A DNA stretch of 10,481 nucleotides, from positions 1 to 10,481 of the forward strand of contig JAQVLL010000043.1 of assembly GCA_028704195.1 (NCBI GenBank), in the 5' to 3' direction. The stretch comes from Smithellaceae bacterium. Its GTDB lineage: Bacteria > Desulfobacterota > Syntrophia > Syntrophales > Smithellaceae. Position numbers and translations under genes: made by a program. The notes below the pieces were generated by a model. It was not told where the DNA came from and did not search any database. It saw nothing but the letters and a program-made list of their open reading frames with translations. Shown in pieces: positions 1 to 6,368 of this stretch. How positions within the stretch are numbered: position 1 is the first letter of the stretch; the number at the start of each line of letters is the position of its first letter.

Positions 1-908
1 TCATCGTCAATGCTTCGGGTGCCTGGACCAATCTGGTTGCTGGTCTTGCCGGCTGCGAGGTCCCTCTGACTTTATCGAAAGGATCTCTGGTCATTACCAA
101 TCACCGTCTGACTGATATGGTCATCAACCGCCTGCGACCCCCTTCCGACGGCGATATCATTGTCCCCAACGAAGCCGTCTGTCTGGCGGGCACCACTTCC
201 CTGCTGGTGGAAGACCCTGATAAAATCTCCATCCAGCCTGACGAAGTGGACGTCATCATCGGAGAAGCGGGCCGCATGGTCCCGCATTTCAACCAGACGC
301 GCATCATTCGCGCATTTTCCGGCGTCCGCCCACTGCTCAAGTCACAGAAGCTCGACAGCCGGGAAATCTCGCGTGGTTTTCAGATCATTGACCATCAGAA
401 CGGCATGTACAGCATCGTCGGCGGAAAGCTCACCACTTTCAGGCTCATGGCGGAGAAAATGGTGGACACGATCATGAATGCCTTCAATCTGAAGCGGGCC
501 TGTGAGACGGCGGAAAGACCATTGGACGGGCAGGAGGAGCTCAGCGGCTACCCGCTGTCCAAACGTCTGTCGGACATGAAAAACATCGTCTGCGAATGCG
601 AACTGGTCACCCGCAGGGAAGTGGAACGAATCATCAGCGAGACAGGCACCCGGCATGTCGGCGATATCCAGCATCGGACGCGACTGGGCATGGGGCCCTG
701 CCAGGGCGGCTTCTGCACATTCCGCGCACTCGGCATTATGCATGACATGGATATTTTAACTGCGGAACAATCCGTGCAATCCCTGAGGGAATTTCTCCAA
801 AGGCGTTTCCGCGGCATCCGCGGCGCCCTGTGGGGAGACCAGCTTCGGGAAGAACAGCTTGTTGAATATATTTACCTGGGTATACTGGCCATGGAGCAAA
901 ACAAGTGA
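1..908 (+). CDS. glpA: Anaerobic glycerol-3-phosphate dehydrogenase subunit A, C-terminal part (5' end cut by window)
   Basis: GlpA is the FAD-containing catalytic subunit of anaerobic glycerol-3-phosphate dehydrogenase, which oxidises sn-glycerol 3-phosphate to dihydroxyacetone phosphate. The frame is open from base 3, giving 301 visible residues; the family is about 540 residues, so roughly 240 N-terminal residues, including the FAD-binding start, lie outside the window. Visible family marks are VNASGAW at the very start, the segment YSIVGGKLTTFRLMAEK typical of GlpA/GlpD oxidases, and a C-terminal BFD-like [2Fe-2S] domain with C-x-C (visible residues 197 and 199) and C-x4-C (233 and 238, GPCQGGFC). 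That C-terminal iron-sulfur domain separates GlpA from aerobic GlpD. The stop TGA overlaps the GTG start of glpB by 4 nt, so the two are probably translationally coupled. Family identity is seen in sequence; the reaction is family knowledge. Confidence 0.95.
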   Translation, partial: IVNASGAWTNLVAGLAGCEVPLTLSKGSLVITNHRLTDMVINRLRPPSDGDIIVPNEAVCLAGTTSLLVEDPDKISIQPDEVDVIIGEAGRMVPHFNQTRIIRAFSGVRPLLKSQKLDSREISRGFQIIDHQNGMYSIVGGKLTTFRLMAEKMVDTIMNAFNLKRACETAERPLDGQEELSGYPLSKRLSDMKNIVCECELVTRREVERIISETGTRHVGDIQHRTRLGMGPCQGGFCTFRALGIMHDMDILTAEQSVQSLREFLQRRFRGIRGALWGDQLREEQLVEYIYLGILAMEQNK

Positions 909-2101
909 GTGTAATCGAATACGATGTCATTGTCATCGGTGCAGGGGTGTCGGGTCTGACCGCGGGCACTTTTCTGGCAAAGCAGGGCTTGAATGTCGCC
1001 CTGGTCACGACCGGCGAATCGACAGCCTGTCTGTCCACCGGATGCATTGACGTCTGCTCACAAGACGAAAATCCCCTGCAGGCAATTGTCAATCTGCCGG
1101 ATGGCCACCCCTATCATCTGATTCCCGTCGAAAACATCCGTCAGTCACTCCATGATTTTCAACAAACCATGACAGATAGAGGGATGCCTTATGGGGGAGG
1201 GCCTGAAAACAACCGCCGGGTCCTTTCCGCCATCGGAACCTTCAAAACAACCTGCCTGACTCCTGTAACCATGCAGGCCTCCCCGCAAAACGAAGATGAA
1301 AAAATCCATATCATCACCTTTGCCGGCCTGAAAGATTTTTACCCCGGCTATATCATTTCCCGGCTTAAAAACGCGTCTTATTCAATTTATGACGCCGGTG
1401 TTGCAACAACCATGGGAATCGCTGCCAATTTCGAAGGCGAGGCCTTCCTGGAAGCGTTCATTCTGTGGTTGGAAAAACAAAATATCCGGGAGGATAAAAT
1501 CGGTTTTCCGGCAGTTCTGGGACTGGAATCGGCCGCGGCCATTGTGCAAACCATCGAATCCCGCATGGAATGCCCCGTCTTTGAAATCCCGACCATTCCG
1601 CCTTCCATGCCCGGTCGCAGACTGTTCAACCATCTGAAAGACTATTTCCGCTGTCAGGGAGGGGCTATCTACTGGGGCTGGCCTGTTGTCGGTGTGGAAA
1701 AATCAGGGAAGAAAATTGAAGCGGTGATAGCCGAATCACAGGGCAGACCCAACAGCCTGAACGCCAAAGCGTTCATTCTCGCTACCGGGTCTTTTGTCGG
1801 GGGCGGTCTTCACGCAAACCGCGACAGCATTGTAGAAAACGTGTTTCACCTGCCTGTGTTCCTGCCCGGCAAACGTGAAACCTGGTTTGATCATGATTAT
1901 TTTTCCACAAACCACGGCATCGGCCAGGCGGGTGTTGCAGTCCATTCAGATTTCCGGCCCGCAGACTGCCCCTGGGATAATGTTTTCGTATGCGGATCCA
2001 TTCTCGCGCGCACAGAGACGCTGAAAAACGGCTGCGGTCATGGGTTTGCACTGGCAACGGGACAGGCGGCGGCAAAATCCTGCCTGGAGCATATCCGATG
2101 A
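905..2101 (+). CDS. glpB: Anaerobic glycerol-3-phosphate dehydrogenase subunit B
   Basis: GlpB is the flavin-containing second subunit of the GlpABC complex. The 398-residue protein begins with a dinucleotide-binding beta-alpha-beta fold, with GAGVSG at residues 12-17, followed by ACLSTGCIDV, a GlpB-type segment. The C-terminus has a flavoprotein end motif around VFVCGSILARTETLKNGCGHGFALATG. The start is GTG at 905, overlapping the glpA stop as GTGA; a GGAG at 893-896 sits 8 nt upstream and supports it. The stop TGA overlaps the ATG of glpC. Length is close to the usual family size of about 420 residues. It probably forms the soluble dimer with GlpA and hands electrons to GlpC. The subunit role is family knowledge; no substrate residues were verified. 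Confidence 0.93.
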   Translation: MSVIEYDVIVIGAGVSGLTAGTFLAKQGLNVALVTTGESTACLSTGCIDVCSQDENPLQAIVNLPDGHPYHLIPVENIRQSLHDFQQTMTDRGMPYGGGPENNRRVLSAIGTFKTTCLTPVTMQASPQNEDEKIHIITFAGLKDFYPGYIISRLKNASYSIYDAGVATTMGIAANFEGEAFLEAFILWLEKQNIREDKIGFPAVLGLESAAAIVQTIESRMECPVFEIPTIPPSMPGRRLFNHLKDYFRCQGGAIYWGWPVVGVEKSGKKIEAVIAESQGRPNSLNAKAFILATGSFVGGGLHANRDSIVENVFHLPVFLPGKRETWFDHDYFSTNHGIGQAGVAVHSDFRPADCPWDNVFVCGSILARTETLKNGCGHGFALATGQAAAKSCLEHIR

Positions 2102-3297
2102 AATTCGAACACTGCATACGATGCACAATCTGCGTGGAGAACTGTCCCGTATTCCGGGTCAACCCGGCTTTCCCGGGCCCCAAGCAGGCGGGGCCCGATG
2201 CCCAGCGATTCCGCAGCGAACGGGAAAAATCCGTCGATGAATGGGTTCTGCTGTGCAGCCAGTGCAAGCGTTGTGATATGGCCTGTCCATGCGGTGTGGA
2301 TCCCGCGCAGATCATCCTCCGGGCACAGCAGAAGTACGGACTGGAGCATCCCCATACGGCGGCGCACCTGCTTTTTGCCAACAATTACTATCTTTCCACG
2401 CTGGGATCCATGACGGCGCCCCTGGCCAACCGTTTTGTTTCAACCGAAATCGGCAAAAAAATATTTCAGCGCATGGGAATTGCAACTTATATCCCCTTCC
2501 CTAAATTCAGCTTCAAAACCTTGAGGGCCCAAAAGAAGACCCGCAGCCGTGAATCAAGGAAAGTCGCCCTTTTCTATGGCTGTTTCATCAACTTTTACCG
2601 CCCGGACATCGGAAGAAAAATTATCCAGCTTCTCCAGTCTTTCCGGGTTGACGTCGTTCTGCCGCCGCAGTGGTGCTGCGGTCTGCCCGCGCTGGGCAAT
2701 GGCAACCTGGCACTGGCGCAAAAATTTGCCGCGAAAAATGTAGCCTCCCTGTCCAATTATATCGACGCGGGCTACGATGTGGTCTATTCCTGTACATCCT
2801 GCGGCCTCTGTCTGCTACACGATTACCAGGGAATCATGGATATCCCCGGAGCAAAAAAGATTGCAGAAAACAGCTATAACCTTCATGAATATCTTCTCAA
2901 GCTGCTTGCTGAACGCGGTGGGACTAAACCCGAATTCAAGGAAGTTAACAGGACGCTTGCCTATCACATCCCCTGTCACCTGCGCGCACTGAAAATCGGT
3001 TATCCGGCAGCCGATTTAATGAAGATGATCCCCGGCCTGGAATGCAGGGTTCTTGACGACGCCTGCTGCGGACTTAACGGCAGTTACGGATTTAAAAAAA
3101 TCAATGAAGCCACAGCTGTGCAGCTGGGAGGTCGCGCTGTTTCGCTGATCAGAAAAACCGGCGCGGAGGCAATTGTGGCGGATTGCGGTTCCTGCCGCAT
3201 GCAGCTGGGAGGCCTCTCCGGAATGAACGCTTACGATCCCGTGGAAATTCTCTGCGAATCGCTGGGCATCAGGGACCTGAAAAAACAAAAAAAGTGA
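2098..3297 (+). CDS. glpC: Anaerobic glycerol-3-phosphate dehydrogenase subunit C (Fe-S, CCG domains)
   Basis: GlpC is the iron-sulfur subunit that links GlpAB to the membrane and passes electrons to menaquinone. The 399-residue protein has two ferredoxin-type [4Fe-4S] motifs: C6-x2-C9-x2-C12-x3-C16-P and C53-x2-C56-x2-C59-x3-C63-P. Two cysteine-rich CCG domains follow. The first has C162, C193-C194-G and C232-x2-C235; the second has C293, C323-C324-G and C363-x2-C366. Both copies look complete, as in HdrD-like proteins. I chose ATG 2098 because MKFEHC is the normal family N-terminus, it overlaps the glpB stop as ATGA, and GGAG at 2086-2089 is 8 nt upstream; the reading frame is open further upstream but that part lies inside glpB. 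No obvious transmembrane helix is visible, so membrane attachment is inferred from the family. Confidence 0.94.
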   Translation: MKFEHCIRCTICVENCPVFRVNPAFPGPKQAGPDAQRFRSEREKSVDEWVLLCSQCKRCDMACPCGVDPAQIILRAQQKYGLEHPHTAAHLLFANNYYLSTLGSMTAPLANRFVSTEIGKKIFQRMGIATYIPFPKFSFKTLRAQKKTRSRESRKVALFYGCFINFYRPDIGRKIIQLLQSFRVDVVLPPQWCCGLPALGNGNLALAQKFAAKNVASLSNYIDAGYDVVYSCTSCGLCLLHDYQGIMDIPGAKKIAENSYNLHEYLLKLLAERGGTKPEFKEVNRTLAYHIPCHLRALKIGYPAADLMKMIPGLECRVLDDACCGLNGSYGFKKINEATAVQLGGRAVSLIRKTGAEAIVADCGSCRMQLGGLSGMNAYDPVEILCESLGIRDLKKQKK

Positions 3298-3355
3298 TTC
3301 GCAGCAAGACGAATGATGCCGGGATGTAGGTAAATACGAATAAAGAAAAGAAATA

Positions 3356-4582
3356 TCAGGATGGCTGTTTCTTTTCTCTTACCCGAATGAAACACCGCGG
3401 ATCTTCCGCCAGGTAGTCACCGCTGTAGGCATGGGCCCGTCCACGGCATCCCCCGCAAACGGTTTTGTACTGGCAATCACCGCAAAGTCCCTTGAGCTTT
3501 TCTTCACGATGGCGCAAATCCTGAAATAAGGTGGATGCAGTGTAAATGTCATGAAAACTCTTTTCGCGGATATTTCCTCCGCTTACCTCGACAAATGGGC
3601 AGGGCCAGATATCACCGTTGGCCTTGATATAAACAAATCCACGTCCTGCGGCGCAACCGTGAAATACTTTTCCGGCCAGTTTAAGCGCTAACCCACCCTG
3701 GATGCCTCCTCTTTCCAGAAGATGCGGCCAATACTGCGGCCCGGCCACCGGCTCGATGATCGTTCTGGCATTTTTTTGTTTTTCGGAAATCAGTTCGCTC
3801 AGATACCTGTTGGCGGTTTTTTTGAGGGTGGCTTTTTCGATTTTTTCGCCCCGCCCCACAGCAACCAGCTGATACATCAGCATGATGCCTGCCCCGCTGG
3901 CATCGGCGAAATCAATCAGTTCCGGCAGATGAAGCATATTATACTCCATCGCCATTGTGTTGATCTGCAGCATAATGCCGGCTTTTTTGGTGGCTTCAAC
4001 CGCCCTCATGGCCAGATCAAAAGAACCGGGTTTGTTTCTGATCATATTATGAATATCGGGATTGGCCGCATCAAAACTGATGGCGTTGCAGACCACCCCG
4101 TGGTCTTTGAGTTTAAAGGCCATTTCTTCATCAATCAGCGTTCCGTTCGTGGCGATGATGTTGGCAAGTCCCGCCTTCTGCGAATGCCTCAGGAGTTCAA
4201 AAATATCCGGCCGCACCAGCGGCTCACCTCCGGTGTAGATCAGGGTGCGGAACTCACTTTCCGCTGCAAGCTGATCAATCAGTTTTTTCCCTTCGTCGGT
4301 GGTCAGCTCATCGGCATCGGCCTGACCGCTTGTGGCATGGCAGTGGATACAGCGCAGGTTACAGGCGCCGGTGACTTCCCAGACGGGATGCCCCGGATAA
4401 CCGATGCAGCCCATCCCCCAGGCGCCGTTGGCAACCGGCATGGATGGAATACCATGATGGACAAGCCATCCGAAGAAATTCCGCCAGCGGTTCAGATATC
4501 CCATAAGCAGCGTGCTTCCCAACTGTTTGAATAAAAGCGAGGGGGGATTATAAAATGCCTTTACTTTGTTTTTTTTCATCAT
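3356..4582 (-). CDS. Radical SAM protein with SPASM domain, NirJ/AhbD-like, function unknown
   Basis: This 408-residue protein is a radical S-adenosylmethionine enzyme. The cluster-binding motif C74-x3-C78-x2-C81 (CNLRCIHC) and the SAM-contacting GGEP at 118-121 are both present. The C-terminal SPASM domain follows the pattern C310-x12-G-x4-C328, then C367-x2-C370-x5-C376-x2-C379 and C397, enough for auxiliary [4Fe-4S] clusters. The ending CGGCRGRA...LAEDPRC resembles NirJ and AhbC/AhbD of heme d1 and alternative heme synthesis, but no other heme gene is nearby, so a substrate cannot be named; peptide-modifying SPASM enzymes remain possible. About 70 residues precede the radical SAM core. I chose ATG 4582, 4 nt after the upstream stop; a TTG at 4624 would overlap the upstream gene by 38 nt and lacks a Shine-Dalgarno sequence. 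Neither start has a good one, so coupling to the prenyltransferase gene is likely. Confidence 0.85.
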   Translation of the reverse strand: MMKKNKVKAFYNPPSLLFKQLGSTLLMGYLNRWRNFFGWLVHHGIPSMPVANGAWGMGCIGYPGHPVWEVTGACNLRCIHCHATSGQADADELTTDEGKKLIDQLAAESEFRTLIYTGGEPLVRPDIFELLRHSQKAGLANIIATNGTLIDEEMAFKLKDHGVVCNAISFDAANPDIHNMIRNKPGSFDLAMRAVEATKKAGIMLQINTMAMEYNMLHLPELIDFADASGAGIMLMYQLVAVGRGEKIEKATLKKTANRYLSELISEKQKNARTIIEPVAGPQYWPHLLERGGIQGGLALKLAGKVFHGCAAGRGFVYIKANGDIWPCPFVEVSGGNIREKSFHDIYTASTLFQDLRHREEKLKGLCGDCQYKTVCGGCRGRAHAYSGDYLAEDPRCFIRVREKKQPS

Positions 4583-4586
4583 CTTA

Positions 4587-5507
4587 TCATAGGTAGGCCA
4601 GTATAAAAGCCAGTGATGTTCCAAGATTCACGGCGATGTTCAGGCCACACAATATTTCCAGCCATCGGTGATCTTCATGGCGGTTTTTTGATATCTGATA
4701 AACAATAAAAAGTGCAACGGCAACAAACGGAAGATAAAAATAAATCACTTTAAAAGGAACACCGAAGCAGGGCGATATCAGCATGGTCATACAGGTGAGC
4801 AGGTTGAAAATAATATAAACAACATTGCCTTTCTGTTTGCCGATCCGAACCAGAAGATTCTTTTTCCCCGCGGCGATGTCCGCCTCATAGTCCGGAAATT
4901 CATTGAGCAGGATCACATTGAAAATGGAAAAACCGATCGGCATCCATAGCCAGTGGATCACCGGAGCGATCGTTGCAGTTTGAATGTAATAAGAAGAAGC
5001 CACAGGCAGCCAGCCGTAGCAAAAACCAATGAATAGCTCCCCGATGCCCCGTTTGACCAGCCTCACGGGTTCCGTGGAGTAGAAAAAGCCGGGAACCGCA
5101 CCCAGGAAACCGAGCAGCAGGGTGTATGGACCGGTTTTATAGACAAACTGAAGGACAACCCCAATGAGAAAGGCCATGAGAATGGAGAGTTTACTGGTCC
5201 AGAGGGCAACGCGGGCAGGGATTTTCCCTTCAATGATCATGTGGGTGCCGCCGGCAAAGGGATTCTTGTGCATCCTTGCTGAAATGGCGTTCTCCCTGCG
5301 GTCAAAGTACTCACCTGAGTGATACGCGGACAGCATGATCAAAATAACCCCGGCAACTCCCAGTGCAAACACTTCCGGTTCAAAAGCTCCGGTCAGGCGA
5401 TAGGCCAGAAAGGTGCCAAGGAGAAAAGGCAAAATGCCCACCGTATGAAAGTGCAGGCGGGACAGGATGATCCAGCTTTGCATGGTTTGGATGAACGTAT
5501 TTTTCAT
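4587..5507 (-). CDS. UbiA-family prenyltransferase, MenA-like
   Basis: This is a 306-residue polytopic membrane protein with about eight or nine hydrophobic segments, the size and pattern of UbiA-family enzymes that attach an isoprenoid chain to an aromatic acceptor. The second Asp-rich motif is clear: NEFPDYEAD at residues 202-210 with D206 and D210, followed by AAGKKNLLVRIGK, a MenA-type signature. The first motif (about 63-73, HSGEYFDRREN) is unusual: it reads E66-x2-D69-x3-N73 rather than the usual D-x2-D-x3-D. Start ATG 5507 was chosen because the open frame upstream (to a TTG at 5633) runs through the promoter and encodes a hydrophilic tail atypical of the family. There is no Shine-Dalgarno sequence at 5507. 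The gene is first in an operon with the radical SAM gene. A menaquinone role would fit the quinone-reducing GlpABC next door, but another aromatic acceptor is possible. Confidence 0.85.
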   Translation of the reverse strand: MKNTFIQTMQSWIILSRLHFHTVGILPFLLGTFLAYRLTGAFEPEVFALGVAGVILIMLSAYHSGEYFDRRENAISARMHKNPFAGGTHMIIEGKIPARVALWTSKLSILMAFLIGVVLQFVYKTGPYTLLLGFLGAVPGFFYSTEPVRLVKRGIGELFIGFCYGWLPVASSYYIQTATIAPVIHWLWMPIGFSIFNVILLNEFPDYEADIAAGKKNLLVRIGKQKGNVVYIIFNLLTCMTMLISPCFGVPFKVIYFYLPFVAVALFIVYQISKNRHEDHRWLEILCGLNIAVNLGTSLAFILAYL

Positions 5508-5575
5508 AATAATATCGGGACTTTTTTCCGCACTACACGATGTCTGTTTCCGTCTGGTCCCTTGTCGTTTTCCAT
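5504..5575 (-). CDS. Candidate 23-residue leader peptide upstream of the prenyltransferase
   Basis: Within the leader between the promoter and the prenyltransferase start is an ATG-initiated frame of 23 codons. It begins MENDKGPDG, is rich in basic residues in the middle and ends IPILL-like (VPILL). Its TGA overlaps the ATG of the prenyltransferase gene (ATGA), the same arrangement seen at real gene junctions in this window. An AAAGG lies only 2 nt before the ATG, which is close for a Shine-Dalgarno sequence. The prenyltransferase itself has none, so coupling from this frame would explain its translation. A frame this short can be open by chance, so confidence is low. Confidence 0.3.
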   Translation of the reverse strand: MENDKGPDGNRHRVVRKKVPILL

Positions 5576-5603
5576 GGCCTTTCGTTGAATGTGAAGGGTG
5601 CAG

Positions 5604-5633
5604 ATTATTAGCATACGGAAAAATTCTTGTCAA
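5604..5633 (-). promoter_or_regulatory. Sigma70-type promoter of the prenyltransferase-radical SAM operon
   Basis: On the - strand a perfect TTGACA (5633-5628) is followed, after 18 nt, by AATAAT (5609-5604, 5 of 6 to consensus); a TAATAA read at 17 nt with a TG upstream is an alternative. Transcription would begin near 5597, giving a leader of about 90 nt. T-tracts on the + strand at 5668-5675 and 5698-5706 are A-tracts upstream of this promoter and could act as an UP-like or curved element. Confidence 0.6.
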
Positions 5634-5998
5634 AGAGTGAGGTCCCCCTTATCCTTTCGTGTATATGTTTTTTTTGTCTTTTACTTTTGCTGGTAAATTT
5701 TTTTTTCGGCCACTTAAAATATCCTGATCAAGGTGCTCCGGCATCACTTTTTTTCTTGATTGTTATTTCTTTATATGTTAGGCGTAGCGCCAGTTTGAAG
5801 CATGATACGCTTCGTCCAACGAGTAAACAAACAGGGTTACAGGAATCGCAATGGGGAATCGGTCACAGCTTCTGAAAGACAGCCCCGGGATACCCGCAGG
5901 CATCATGCAAATCGTTTAAATTCAGTACTGCATATTGGTCGCCATTAACGGCGAATGATTTCATTAAACGTTTATTTTCATGAAAGGGGGGTTAGGGT
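5634..5998. other. Divergent intergenic region, no convincing gene
   Basis: This 365-base gap separates the - strand operon from the HU gene. It is AT-rich, with T-tracts at 5668-5675, 5698-5706 and 5748-5754. Small palindromes are GGCG-TAG-CGCC (about 5780-5790), GAAGC/GCTTC around an ATGATAC loop (about 5797-5813), CGCC-ATTAAC-GGCG (5940-5953) and TAAACGTTTA (5965-5974), the last two just upstream of the HU gene. An open frame at 5627-5875 would encode 82 residues with two hydrophobic stretches, but it starts with TTG inside the opposing promoter and has no ribosome-binding site. I found no convincing HU promoter, tRNA or terminator here. Confidence 0.5.
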
Positions 5999-6271
5999 AT
6001 GACGAAGGCAGAATTGATCGGAATCATGGCGGATGAGGCGGGGATTACCAAAGTGGCGGCATCCGATGCTCTGGACGCATATGTCACGGCGGTCACCAAA
6101 GAACTGAAAAAAAACGGGAAACTGGGGTTAGTTGGATTTGGCACCTTCTCCGTCGTAAAAAGAAAAGCGCGCGAGGGCAGGAATCCGCAGACGGGTAAAG
6201 CGATTAAGATTCCCGCAAAGAAAGTCGTTAAATTCAAGGCCGGAAAGACGTTGGCCGACAAAGTTAAATAG
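5999..6271 (+). CDS. HU-family DNA-binding protein
   Basis: This 90-residue protein is a full-length bacterial HU-type histone-like protein, a dimeric nucleoid protein that bends DNA with little sequence preference. It starts MTKAELIG, has the core VGFGTFSV at about 45-52, and has the DNA-intercalating arm R61-N62-P63 with QTGKAIKIP after it and the closing basic segment FKAGKTLADKVK. The start ATG has a strong AAGGGGGG Shine-Dalgarno sequence at 5984-5991, 7 nt upstream. The gene appears monocistronic or is the first gene before trpS: an inverted repeat lies 21 nt downstream. A second, IHF-like paralogue lies 3.4 kb further on. The arm sequence is HU-like; whether it works as a homodimer or a heterodimer with another HU is not visible. 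Confidence 0.95.
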   Translation: MTKAELIGIMADEAGITKVAASDALDAYVTAVTKELKKNGKLGLVGFGTFSVVKRKAREGRNPQTGKAIKIPAKKVVKFKAGKTLADKVK

Positions 6272-6292
6272 TTTTTTTAAGTCTTATTAAAA

Positions 6293-6334
6293 CCAGGGCC
6301 TCCGCATTATTCATTTGACAATCGGAGGCCCTGG
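6293..6334. terminator. 12-bp perfect inverted repeat after the HU gene, probable weak terminator
   Basis: CCAGGGCCTCCG (6293-6304) is repeated exactly in inverse as CGGAGGCCCTGG (6323-6334) with an 18-nt loop. The stem is strong and GC-rich, but the bases after it on the + strand (TGCATTTATT) are a poor U-tract; on the - strand it is followed by TTTTAATA. A T7 run at 6272-6278 precedes the stem. It may end HU transcription inefficiently or act as a protein-binding palindrome. Confidence 0.55.
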
Positions 6335-6344
6335 TGCATTTATT
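6315..6344 (+). promoter_or_regulatory. Possible trpS promoter embedded in the inverted repeat
   Basis: A perfect TTGACA (6315-6320) lies in the loop of the preceding inverted repeat, and TTTATT (6339-6344, 4 of 6 to consensus) follows after 18 nt. Transcription would start about 15-20 nt before the trpS start codon, close to its ribosome-binding site. The -10 is weak, so this is a candidate only. Confidence 0.35.
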
Positions 6345-6368
6345 CAACTGCGGCAAGGAGCTTTCGTT

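Noticed and set aside
1782..2384. 200-codon - strand open frame across the glpB-glpC junction
   Set aside because: It overlaps two confidently identified genes and its translation resembles nothing known.
3298..3355. Terminator between the convergent glpC and radical SAM genes
   Set aside because: Only a weak ATTCG/CGAAT stem is present, with no T-run on either strand.
3722..4534. Long + strand open frame (270 codons) opposite the radical SAM gene
   Set aside because: It is antisense to a gene with clear cysteine motifs, has no family features and is a shadow of that gene's codon bias.
4583..4624. Upstream TTG start for the radical SAM gene
   Set aside because: It would overlap the prenyltransferase gene by 38 nt and lacks a Shine-Dalgarno sequence; ATG 4582 fits the 4-nt gap better.
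5508..5633. N-terminal extension of the prenyltransferase to a TTG at 5633
   Set aside because: It would lie within the promoter (TTGACA is the -35) and adds a polar basic tail not expected in the UbiA family.
5777..5819. GTTAGGC and GTCCAAC, which match integron attC core consensus sequences
   Set aside because: The two cores are in the wrong order and orientation for an attC site, they are about 30 bp apart without the internal L/R boxes, and no integrase is present.
6272..6368. Trp-leader attenuator or T-box ahead of trpS
   Set aside because: No Trp codon run, no T-box conserved core and too little sequence; only one inverted repeat is present.
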